Positions 32,038-39,297 of a stretch of DNA of 64,000 nt are shown piece by piece. The translations under genes and the position numbers were made by a program. Under the pieces are notes generated by a model. It was not told the origin of the DNA, searched no databases, and saw nothing but the letters and a program-made list of their open reading frames with translations. Position 1 is the stretch's first letter, and each line of letters begins with the position of its first letter. The stretch comes from Streptomyces aculeolatus (GTDB lineage: Bacteria > Actinomycetota > Actinomycetes > Streptomycetales > Streptomycetaceae): assembly GCF_020400605.1 (NCBI RefSeq), contig NZ_JAINRD010000022.1, positions 1 to 64,000 on the forward strand, given 5' to 3'.

Positions 32038-33337
32038 CCCCGCCCGACGCGGCGACGGCCGCGGGCACGACGGCGAGCGCGAGTATGCCGCCGCCGATGG
32101 TCAGCAGCGGATAGCCGGCGCCGGCGACCACCGCCCCCGAGGCGAGGCCGCCGCCGGCGCCCGCGGCCGAGATCGCGACGTCCACCAGGCCCTGGGTACG
32201 GGCCCGGGTGGCGGGTGCGACGGCGTCGGTGACCATCGCCGTACCGCTGACGAGGCCCAGGCTCCAGCCCAGCCCCAGCAGCGCGAGGGCCACCGCGAAC
32301 ACGGCGGTGGACTCGGCGGTGGTGGCGGCGACCAGCCCCGCGGCCAGCATGGCGAGACCGGCGGCGACGGCGACCACGAGCGGCCCGCGGCGGTCCACCA
32401 GCCAGCCGGACAGGGGCGCCGGCAGGTACATCGCGCCGATGTGGACGGCTATCACCAGGCCGGAGGCGGCGGTGCCGTGGCCGTTGTCGTGCATGTGGAC
32501 CGGCGTCATCGTCATGATCGAGACCATCACGAGCTGGGTGACCACCATGACCAGCGCACCCGGCAGTACGCCCGGACGGCGCCGGCCGGACTGACCGGAC
32601 GACGGCTTCGTGCCCGTCGCCGTGTCCGCATTCGGCTCCCTGTCCGGGCCCCCTGCCGCGGCGGCGGGCGCCGCGGCGGCGTGCTCCGCCGCGTCGAGTT
32701 CGCGCGCGAGCAGCAGCGGGTCGGGGCGTAGCCACACCGCCAGCACCAGGGCGGCGGCGCCGTACGCGGCGGCCGAGACGAGGAAGAGCCCGGACAGCCG
32801 CGGCACGCCGAGCGCGACGCCCAGATCGCCCGCCGGCACCGCCAGGTTGGGGCCCGCCACCCCGCCCAGCGTGGTGGCGACGAGCACGGTGGACACGGCG
32901 CGGGCGCGGTACGCGGGCGTCGCCAGATCGGCGCCCGCGTACCGGGCCAGGAGGTTCGTCGCGGTGCCCGCGCCGTAGACGACCATCGCCGTGAACAGCA
33001 GCGCCGAACTGCCCGCGACCGCCGCCGCGACGACGCCCGCGCTGCCGGCGGCGCCGGTCAGATATCCGGCGGCCAGCCCGGGGCGGCGGCCGTACGCGTC
33101 GGAGAGCCGGCCGATGACGGCCGCCGCCAGCGCGGCGCCGGCGGTGGCGAGCGCGCCGAGCAGCCCGGCCAGGCTCGTGGAGCCGAGCATGTCCTGTGCG
33201 AGCAGCGCGCCGTTGACGACTCCCGCGGCCAGGCCGGCGCCGCTGAGCACCTGGGCGGCGAACAGGACGGTCAGGGCACGGCGTTGCGCGCGGGCCCGCG
33301 TACCGACGGCGGGCGGGACGGGCGCGGTCGTGGTCAC
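32024..33337 (-). CDS. MFS transporter (12-helix type)
   Basis: A 437-residue major facilitator. Helix 2-3 loop motif A reads GRLSDAYGRRPGLAAGY; its second-half counterpart is GWLVDRRGPLVV. A cytoplasmic central loop of about 45 Ala/Gly/Lys-rich residues separates two six-helix halves. Drug or metabolite efflux is likely but the substrate is unknown. AAGGAA precedes GTG 33337. It lies convergent to terD with a small overlap and 213 bp downstream of the metallo-hydrolase gene on the same strand. Confidence 0.87.
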   Translation of the reverse strand: MTTTAPVPPAVGTRARAQRRALTVLFAAQVLSGAGLAAGVVNGALLAQDMLGSTSLAGLLGALATAGAALAAAVIGRLSDAYGRRPGLAAGYLTGAAGSAGVVAAAVAGSSALLFTAMVVYGAGTATNLLARYAGADLATPAYRARAVSTVLVATTLGGVAGPNLAVPAGDLGVALGVPRLSGLFLVSAAAYGAAALVLAVWLRPDPLLLARELDAAEHAAAAPAAAAGGPDREPNADTATGTKPSSGQSGRRRPGVLPGALVMVVTQLVMVSIMTMTPVHMHDNGHGTAASGLVIAVHIGAMYLPAPLSGWLVDRRGPLVVAVAAGLAMLAAGLVAATTAESTAVFAVALALLGLGWSLGLVSGTAMVTDAVAPATRARTQGLVDVAISAAGAGGGLASGAVVAGAGYPLLTIGGGILALAVVPAAVAASGGVSRR

Positions 33338-33550
33338 CTGGGGTTCCTTCGGTCGAGGGCGCGACAGGGCGCGCGGGGGCGGCCGGACTGCGCCGACGGT
33401 ACGCGGCGCGCTCCCGCGGTACGGCGGGCGGGGTGCCGGCCACGGCCGGCGGACCTGCGCCTACGCCCCGGGGCGGCCGGTGCGGGCCCGGCCGCCCGGC
33501 CGGGACGCGCGCCCGCCGGACGGCCGCAGGCCCGGACGGCCCGGGACGGT

Positions 33551-34339
33551 TCAGCCCCGCCGCCCCCAGTCGAGCCGGTCTCCAATCCCGGCCGCATCGA
33601 AGGCGGCGGCCAGCTCTTCGCGGCCCTCGGTGAAGTGCGACCAGCTGTCGTAGTGGACGGGCACGACCCTTCGGGCACCGAGTACCCCGGCCGCCTCCGC
33701 GGCCTGCGCGCTGTCCAGCACCAGCGGCTCCCCGTCGAAGAGCACCGGCACCCGCGGTGCGCCGGCGAACAGGATCGCGGTGTCCACCGGGCCGAACCGC
33801 CCCGCCGTCTCGGCCACCGCCGCCGGCGAGGCGTTGTCGCCGCTGACGTAGACGACGGGCAGCCCCTCGCCGGTCAGCACGAACCCGACGACCTCGCCGA
33901 GCGCCGCCTCCACGACCGCGCGCGGCTCCGGGCCGTGCACGGCGGGCACGGCGGTGACCGTGACGGTACCGCCGCCGGGCCGGTCCAGCTCGGCCGTCTC
34001 CCAGTCGGCCAGCCCCCGGGCCCCGGCGCCGAGCCGCTTGCCGCCGCCCGGTGTGGTCAGCGTCAGCGGCACGTCCGCGAGCAGCGCCCGGCCGGACTCG
34101 TCGAGGTTGTCGGGGTGTTCGTCGTGGGAGAGCAGGACCACGTCGATACGGCCCAGCCCCGCCGGCGCCGCCGCGGGCGGCGCGGTCTTGGTCAGTGCAC
34201 CGCCCGGCACCTCGTAGTCGCGGGGCTGGTCGAAGGTGGGGTCGGTCAGGAAGCGCAGACCGCCGTACTCGAAGAGGGCGGTGGGCCCGCCGAGGACGCG
34301 TACGGGGAACTGCGCGGCGGTCGTGCCGGAAACGGCCAT
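33551..34339 (-). CDS. Metallo-beta-lactamase-fold hydrolase (UlaG-like)
   Basis: A 262-residue MBL-fold protein. Metal-binding residues are in LLSHDEHPDNLDESGR (HxxHxD variant) and AVPAVHGPEP, with VVYVSGDNA and VVPVHYDSWSHF supplying the later ligands. It lacks a signal peptide. UlaG-type members hydrolyse lactones or phosphoesters; the substrate here is unknown. ATG 34339 follows GTGAGG by 6 nt, and that ribosome site lies in the first of three operator copies shared with the divergent CGNR regulator, which therefore probably represses it. Confidence 0.85.
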   Translation of the reverse strand: MAVSGTTAAQFPVRVLGGPTALFEYGGLRFLTDPTFDQPRDYEVPGGALTKTAPPAAAPAGLGRIDVVLLSHDEHPDNLDESGRALLADVPLTLTTPGGGKRLGAGARGLADWETAELDRPGGGTVTVTAVPAVHGPEPRAVVEAALGEVVGFVLTGEGLPVVYVSGDNASPAAVAETAGRFGPVDTAILFAGAPRVPVLFDGEPLVLDSAQAAEAAGVLGARRVVPVHYDSWSHFTEGREELAAAFDAAGIGDRLDWGRRG

Positions 34340-34345
34340 GAAGAA

Positions 34346-34400
34346 CCTCACGGATGGCAGGTGATTTATCCGTGAGGAACCATAGCCGTGCCTCACGGAT
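34346..34400. promoter_or_regulatory. Three alternating CCTCACGGAT operator boxes
   Basis: CCTCACGGAT occurs at 34346-34355, inverted (ATCCGTGAGG) at 34368-34377, and direct again at 34391-34400. Centres are 22 and 23 bp apart, about two helical turns. They lie between the metallo-hydrolase and CGNR genes and overlap the ribosome site of the former, so one regulator can control both. Confidence 0.8.
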
Positions 34401-34425
34401 GACGGCAACCCGTACCATGAGGCGT

Positions 34426-35025
34426 ATGCCCGAGAGCCCGACCGGCGACTTCGTCGCCACCCCCGCGCCGGGAGCGGAGGACTATCCCTCGCTCGACTTC
34501 GTCAACAGCGCCATGGCGCTGCCCGGCGGGCACTTCGCCGACCTCCTCGGCACCCCCGCGGGCGCCAACCGCTGGCTGACCGGGCACGGCCTCGCGCCGG
34601 CGGACGCCGGGATCCGGGAGATCTGCGCGGCACAGCTGCGCTCCCTGCGCGAGCACCTGCGGGTGCTGTTCGCCGCCCGCGCCGACGGGCTGCCGGCCCT
34701 GCCGGCGGCGCTGGCCGCCGTCAACGACGCGCTCAGCCGCGCCCCCACGGCCGCGCTGCTGTACTGGGACGAGAAGAACGGCCCGTACCGCGCGGCGCCG
34801 TGCCCCACCAACGAGATCCTCGACCGGGCGCTCGCGGTCCTCGCCGCCGACGCCGCCGACCTGCTGACCGGTCCGGACGCCGAGCGCCTCACCCCCTGCG
34901 GCTCCAGCCCCTGCAACCGCTACCTGCTGCGCCACGGCCGCCGCCACTGGTGCTCCACCCGCTGCGGCGACCGCGCCCGCGCCGCCCGCGCCTACGCCCG
35001 GCGCACCCGCCCGAGCGTCGGCTGA
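34426..35025 (+). CDS. CGNR zinc-finger regulator
   Basis: About 199 residues. The N-terminal ABATE (stress-induced) domain starts at DYPSLDFVNSAMALPGG. The C-terminal CGNR zinc finger reads LTPCGSSPCNRYLL..HWCSTRCGDRARAARAYARR, with four Cys and a basic tail for DNA binding. Such proteins are mostly uncharacterised transcription factors. ATG 34426 or 34417 is possible. Divergent from the metallo-hydrolase with the triple operator between them. Its 3' end overlaps the ECF sigma gene by 34 bp. Confidence 0.88.
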   Translation: MPESPTGDFVATPAPGAEDYPSLDFVNSAMALPGGHFADLLGTPAGANRWLTGHGLAPADAGIREICAAQLRSLREHLRVLFAARADGLPALPAALAAVNDALSRAPTAALLYWDEKNGPYRAAPCPTNEILDRALAVLAADAADLLTGPDAERLTPCGSSPCNRYLLRHGRRHWCSTRCGDRARAARAYARRTRPSVG

Positions 35026-35537
35026 GCGCCGCCGCCCAGCGCCTGTTCCAGCTGGGCCACGCCCTTGGCGGTCTGGCTCTTGACGGTGCCCACGGAGATG
35101 CCGAGGGTGTGCGCGGTCTCGCGCTCGGAGAGGTCGAAGGCGTGCCGCAGCACCACGCAGGCGCGCTTGCGGAAGGTCAGCCCGCGCAGCGCCTCGCGTA
35201 CGTCCACGACCGCCGGCACGTCCGGTCCTTCGACGCGCTCGTGGCTGTCGGTCCAGTACAGGGCGATGCGGCGGCGCTCGCGTACGGCGCTGCGGATGCG
35301 GCTGCGGACGAGGTTGGCGACGACCCCGCGGGCGTACGCGGCCGGGTGGTCGGCGGCGCGTACCCGGTCCCAGCGGTGCCAGAGCGCGACGAGCGCGTCG
35401 GCCGCCACGTCGTCCGCGCCGTCCGCCTCGCCGCTCAACGAGTTCGCCAGGCGGGCGAGTTCGGCGTAGTGGTGCTCGAAGAACTCACGGAACTCCGCGG
35501 TCGCCGCGGTGTCTCGGCCGGCGCTGGGTATGCCCAC
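34992..35537 (-). CDS. ECF sigma factor, SigE-family
   Basis: A 181-residue group 4 sigma factor of the SigE type abundant in actinomycetes. Region 2: FREFFEHHYAELARLANSLSGEADGADDVAADALVALWHRWDRV. Region 4: ALRGLTFRKRACVVLRHAFDLSERETAHTLGISVGTVKSQTAKGVAQL. No anti-sigma gene follows. GTG 35537 is preferred because AGGAGAGG lies 5 nt upstream; an upstream ATG (35591) has no ribosome site and sits in a hairpin-forming stretch (CCATC/GATGG). What activates it is not visible. Confidence 0.85.
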   Translation of the reverse strand: MGIPSAGRDTAATAEFREFFEHHYAELARLANSLSGEADGADDVAADALVALWHRWDRVRAADHPAAYARGVVANLVRSRIRSAVRERRRIALYWTDSHERVEGPDVPAVVDVREALRGLTFRKRACVVLRHAFDLSERETAHTLGISVGTVKSQTAKGVAQLEQALGGGAQPTLGRVRRA

Positions 35538-35713
35538 GGTGGCCTCTCCTCGCCCTCGCGTGTCCAGGCCCCTGTTCACGTCGTGAGCCATCGTTCAAGA
35601 TGGTGAACGCAATCTAAGGCAGGGCGCCCCGGGCGGCAACCCCCGCGGCCGCACGGCCGGTTCGGCCCACCGCGCGCCGGGGGCGGTCGCCGCTTCCGCG
35701 GGGGCGGGCGGGC

Positions 35714-36724
35714 TCAGGGCTCGTCCGTGCGCGACTCCAGTTCGCGCCGGGTCTCCGGTCCGTAGACGCCGCGCTCGTCCTCGTCCAGGCCGTTGACCGA
35801 CTGGAAGGTGCGCACGCTGGTGCGTACGCCGTCGTCGTACGCACCGTCCGCCGGCTGCAGCAGCCCGAGCCCGACCTGGCGCAGCCGGTGCTGCAACTCG
35901 GCCACCTCGGCGCCGGAGTCGCCGGGGCCGAGCACCGGGGGGCCGGTCGGAGCGGGCGCGTCGCCGGTGGGGGAGGAGGACGGCGGGTGCGAGGTGCCGT
36001 CCGCGGGCGGGGCCGTGGGGGCGACCGAGCCGATCTGCCCGTTCGCGCGGCCCGGCGCGAGGTCGTCCGCCGGATCATCCGCGGGGTCACCGGCGGCCCC
36101 GCGGCCGTCCGGGGGCGCGTACCCGTCGCCGCCGCGGTCGCGGCCGGCGCGGTCGTCGGGTGCTGCCCCGCCGCCGCCGGCCGGCGGTGCGCCGCCCCCG
36201 TCGTCGCCGCCCAGCGGGCCGCCGTCCGCCTCGCCGCCGCCGGACGGCGCCGCGCTGACCCCCGCCGGCCCGCGGCCCGCGTCGTCCGACTCGTCGCCGC
36301 CGGTCAGCAGTCCCGCGGTGACGATCAGCCCGGCGATCACCGCCGCCGCGCCGCCGCCCGCGAGCAGCAGCCCGGTGGGGCGTGCCCGCCGCCCGCCGCG
36401 GCCCGCGGCCGTCTGCGCGGCATCGGGCCCGGGCTCCGTGCTCCCGACGTGTACGACCGCGCTGCCCGGCACCGGCTGCGGCAGGAACGCCGCGCGCGGC
36501 ACCGGCAGCAGTTCCGTACCCGGCCCCTGTCCGCCGCCGTCCACGTCCTTCTCGCCGCCGGCCTCGGCCGCCTGCATGACGTACGGTCTGATCAGCCGGG
36601 GCTCGGTCCGCTGCCCGGTCGTCGGCGCGTCCGATTCCTGCGCCGCGTCCGCCGCGCACGCACAACTCGGCCTGTCGTCCTCCTTGAGCGGTGCGAAGCA
36701 CCGCGGACATCCGTCGGATGGCAC
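35714..36724 (-). CDS. Membrane-anchored peptidoglycan-binding protein with N-terminal zinc ribbon
   Basis: A 336-residue protein in four parts. A zinc-ribbon-like start (CPRCFAPLKEDDRPSCAC) and acidic cytoplasmic stretch to about 110; one transmembrane helix (PTGLLLAGGGAAAVIAGLIVTAGLL, about 115-140); a long Gly/Pro/Asp-rich, presumably wall-spanning linker; and a C-terminal PG_binding_1 domain (VLGPGDSGAEVAELQHRLRQVGLG...YDDGVRTSVRTFQSVNGLDEDERGVYGPETRREL). It probably links a cytoplasmic Cys cluster to the wall. GTG 36724 has GGAGG 9 nt upstream. Partners unknown. Confidence 0.82.
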   Translation of the reverse strand: MPSDGCPRCFAPLKEDDRPSCACAADAAQESDAPTTGQRTEPRLIRPYVMQAAEAGGEKDVDGGGQGPGTELLPVPRAAFLPQPVPGSAVVHVGSTEPGPDAAQTAAGRGGRRARPTGLLLAGGGAAAVIAGLIVTAGLLTGGDESDDAGRGPAGVSAAPSGGGEADGGPLGGDDGGGAPPAGGGGAAPDDRAGRDRGGDGYAPPDGRGAAGDPADDPADDLAPGRANGQIGSVAPTAPPADGTSHPPSSSPTGDAPAPTGPPVLGPGDSGAEVAELQHRLRQVGLGLLQPADGAYDDGVRTSVRTFQSVNGLDEDERGVYGPETRRELESRTDEP

Positions 36725-36914
36725 TGGCGTTCCCCTCCAGTTCGATGCCGACGATTATGCAAGCAGGTGGCGGTTCGTGCGGCCGATTCGCCCCCCGTCA
36801 GCGGCCGATTCGCTCGGTCGAAACGGCACACGTCCCGCGCAATCCGTCGCATACTGGCGTCGCCCCCCTCCAGGCCGAGCTGCCGGGCAGCCGGCCGTAC
36901 CGGAGGAGGACCGC

Positions 36915-37013
36915 GTGGACAACGACCGCACTTTCGGCGTCACCGCCTGGATCATCGCGCTGACCATCGCGGTCGTCGCGCCGCTGGCGCTGGTGTTCTA
37001 CCTCGTGCTGTAG
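36915..37013 (+). CDS. Small single-span membrane protein (32 residues)
   Basis: VDNDRTFGVTAW followed by a long hydrophobic helix (IIALTIAVVAPLALVFYLVL) up to the stop. A strong ribosome site GGAGGAGG is 4-6 nt before the GTG. Length and topology resemble small stress or regulatory membrane proteins, but no family is recognised. It lies between the peptidoglycan-binding protein gene (divergent) and the cellulase gene, whose promoter begins 31 bp after this stop. Confidence 0.6.
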   Translation: MDNDRTFGVTAWIIALTIAVVAPLALVFYLVL

Positions 37014-37044
37014 CCGGCCGACTGCCCGCTCCCCGGGCGTAGTT

Positions 37045-37093
37045 AGGAAAGTTTCCTTCCAGTCTTGACGGCGCGCGGAAAGGACCTTAGCTT
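37045..37093 (+). promoter_or_regulatory. Cellulase promoter with AGGAAA-G-TTTCCT operator
   Basis: AGGAAAGTTTCCT (37045-37057) is a palindrome directly upstream of TTGACG (37065-37070), a 17-bp spacer and TAGCTT (37088-37093). Similar AGGAAA/TTTCCT boxes are known before Streptomyces glycanase genes such as chitosanase (ROK-family CsnR type), from memory. Confidence 0.7.
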
Positions 37094-37150
37094 TCCGGCC
37101 ACGCCCATCCGCGCGCCGGATGGCACACCCCCCAAAACTGGAGACCCCCC

Positions 37151-38251
37151 ATGCGAAGGACCAAGCCCCTCCTGCTCGGTTCCGCCAGCGTCGCGGCCGC
37201 CGCGCTGCTGTTCGCCCTCACCCCGCAGCTCAGCGCCGGAGCCGACGAGGGCCGGGCCGCGGCCGGCCGCGACGCCGGCGAGTCCGGCGGCGCGAGCGCG
37301 GACCGGGCCGCCGCCCGCGCCGCCGCCCCGGCGGGCTCGCCCGTCGCCGAGAACGGCCGGCTGGCGGTCTGCGACACCACGCTCTGCAACGAGCAGGGCC
37401 AGGCGGTCCAGTTGAACGGCATGAGCTCGCACGGCACCCAGTGGTACGAGCAGTGCCTCACCGACGGCTCCCTCGACGCCCTGGCGCAGGACTGGGACGC
37501 GGACGTGCTGCGCGTGTCCACGTACGTCCAGGAAGACGGCTACGAGACCGACCCCGAGCGGTTCACCGCCCTCGCCCAGCGCGTCGTCGACCAGGCCGTC
37601 GAGCGCGGCATGTACGCCGTCATCGACTGGCACATGCTCAGCCCGGGCGACCCCAACGCCAACACCGACCTCGCCAAGCGCTTCTTCACCGACATGGCGA
37701 CCCGGTACGCGGACCAGCCCAACGTCTTCTACGAGATAGCCAACGAGCCCAACGGCGTCGGCTGGGGAGCGGTCAAGTCGTACGCCGAGGAGATCATCCC
37801 CGTCGTCCGGCAGCACGACCCCGACGGCGTCGTCCTCGTCGGCACCCGCGCCTGGTCCTCCTTCGGCGTCTCGGACGGCGCGGACGAGCGCGAGGTGATC
37901 GACAACCCGGTCGACGCCGCCAACATCATGTACACCTTCCACTTCTACGCCGCCTCGCACGGGGACGAGTACCTGCAGACGCTCTCCCGCGCCGCCGACG
38001 AACTCCCGGTGTTCGTCACCGAGTTCGGCACCCAGAACTACGCGGGCGAGGGCGCCAACGACTTCGCGATGTCGCAGCGGTACCTCGACCTCATGAAGGA
38101 GAAGGGCATCTCCTGGACCAACTGGAACTTCTCCGACGACTTCCGCTCGGGCGCGGTGTTCAAGGAGGGCACCTGCGACGGAAACGAGTGGTCGGGCACC
38201 GGCGTGCTGAAGGAGGCCGGCGTCTGGATCCGGGAGCGCATCAAGGAGTGA
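37151..38251 (+). CDS. Secreted endo-1,4-beta-glucanase, GH5
   Basis: A 366-residue family GH5 cellulase. Sec signal peptide (1-30), a 35-residue Ala/Gly linker-like N-terminus, then the TIM barrel: VQLNGMSSHGTQWY, ADVLRVSTYVQEDGY, YAVIDWHML, the acid/base Glu199 in YEIANEPNG, VVLVGTRAWS, TFHFYAASHGD and the nucleophile Glu291 in VFVTEFGT, ending with WTNWNFSD. No carbohydrate-binding module is attached. It cleaves internal beta-1,4 bonds in cellulose. The regulated promoter lies just upstream. Confidence 0.94.
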   Translation: MRRTKPLLLGSASVAAAALLFALTPQLSAGADEGRAAAGRDAGESGGASADRAAARAAAPAGSPVAENGRLAVCDTTLCNEQGQAVQLNGMSSHGTQWYEQCLTDGSLDALAQDWDADVLRVSTYVQEDGYETDPERFTALAQRVVDQAVERGMYAVIDWHMLSPGDPNANTDLAKRFFTDMATRYADQPNVFYEIANEPNGVGWGAVKSYAEEIIPVVRQHDPDGVVLVGTRAWSSFGVSDGADEREVIDNPVDAANIMYTFHFYAASHGDEYLQTLSRAADELPVFVTEFGTQNYAGEGANDFAMSQRYLDLMKEKGISWTNWNFSDDFRSGAVFKEGTCDGNEWSGTGVLKEAGVWIRERIKE

Positions 38252-38281
38252 CGGAGCGAGCGCGCCGCGAGCGCGCGACGA

Positions 38282-38316
38282 CCGCGGGACCGGCCCGGTG
38301 CGGGCCGGTCCCGCGG
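38282..38316. terminator. Bidirectional terminator between GH5 and GH11 genes
   Basis: CCGCGGGACCGGCCCG (38282-38297) and its exact complement (38301-38316) form a 16-bp stem with a 3-nt loop, followed by CCTTT on the plus strand. Confidence 0.85.
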
Positions 38317-38346
38317 CCTTTCCCCACCTGCGGGACGCCGGTTCCG

Positions 38347-39033
38347 TCAGCCGACGTTGATGTTGGAACTGCCGCTGCTCTGGTAGCCCTCGGTCGCCAT
38401 GATCATGTAGTAGCTGAAGTTGCCGAGCTGCATCCCGGCCCGCGACCAGGCGTCGAAGTGCGCGCCGGTGTTGATCGTGCCGCCCACCCGCCTGGACCTG
38501 TTGACGCTCCAGAACTGCGGGAAGGTCTTCGTGCCCTCGACGGACGGGGCGTTGTACCGCATCGTGTGGTACAGGTCGTACGTGACGCCGTCGCTGCTGA
38601 CCGAGCCCCGGTTCTCGCCGGTGGGCCGGTAGGTGCCGTAACTGTCGACGATGTAGTACTCGACGAGCGGGTTCGAGGTCCAGCCGTAGAGGCAGAGGTA
38701 GCCGTTGCCGGAGGGGCTGAAGCTGCCGGAGTAGCCGACGTTGCGGCGGCTGCCGTTGCTCCAGCCCTTGCCGCAGACGAAGTTGCCGGTGTTGCGCCAC
38801 GAGGTGCTGTAGTTGCCGCCGTTGCCGAGCGTCATCGAGACCGTGCCCTGCGCGTCGGTCCAGAACGAGTAGTAGTACCCGTTGTGGGTGCCGGTCTGGT
38901 TGGTCGTGATGGTCTGCGCGTGCGCTGCTCCCGCGGGCAGGAGCGTCGCCGCGGACGCGCCGAGGGCGACCGCGCCGGCGCGGCCGACGAACTTTCGGCG
39001 GCTTACGCCGTGGGGGGTGCCGTTCGTGTTCAT
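38347..39033 (-). CDS. Endo-1,4-beta-xylanase, GH11, Tat-exported
   Basis: A 228-residue family GH11 xylanase with a twin-arginine signal (VSRRKFVGRAG, cleaved near AHA-Q40). The beta-jelly-roll is complete: GYYYSFWTDAQGTVSM, WSNGSRRNVGYSGSF, the nucleophile Glu125 in NPLVEYYIVD, YRPTGENRGSVSSDG, and the acid/base Glu215 in MATEGYQSSG. It has no binding module or linker. It hydrolyses xylan backbone outside the cell and would cooperate with the GH5 enzyme and the CE1-like esterase at 53412. Confidence 0.95.
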   Translation of the reverse strand: MNTNGTPHGVSRRKFVGRAGAVALGASAATLLPAGAAHAQTITTNQTGTHNGYYYSFWTDAQGTVSMTLGNGGNYSTSWRNTGNFVCGKGWSNGSRRNVGYSGSFSPSGNGYLCLYGWTSNPLVEYYIVDSYGTYRPTGENRGSVSSDGVTYDLYHTMRYNAPSVEGTKTFPQFWSVNRSRRVGGTINTGAHFDAWSRAGMQLGNFSYYMIMATEGYQSSGSSNINVG

Positions 39034-39104
39034 TCTTCCTCCTCGTGACGGCAGGTACGCGTGCCTGCCGCCGGGCCAGGGTGGCGCCGAACGGGTCGTG
39101 CGTC

Positions 39105-39157
39105 AGTGTTGGACCGGAGGGAAGTGCTGTCAACAGTTTCGGCGCTGATTCCGAAAC
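39105..39157 (-). promoter_or_regulatory. Xylanase promoter and GTTTCGG-N8-CCGAAAC operator
   Basis: Minus-strand TTGACA (39133-39128), 17-bp spacer and AACACT (39110-39105). Immediately upstream, GTTTCGG and CCGAAAC (39136-39142/39151-39157) form an inverted repeat. A second box, the palindrome CGAAAGTTTCG, lies at 39282-39292; CGAAA/TTTCG boxes are common before Streptomyces xylanase genes. Confidence 0.65.
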
Positions 39158-39297
39158 ATTACTTCGAGGTGGTGCCGGGCTTGCTAACTAACCTTGCAGC
39201 TCAGGCTGTTGTGCGGGGAGGAGTGGCAGCGGGGGTCCGCTGACGATGCGTTATGAAGATCCCGTTCGGAGAGGCAGGGGTCGAAAGTTTCGGGTGA

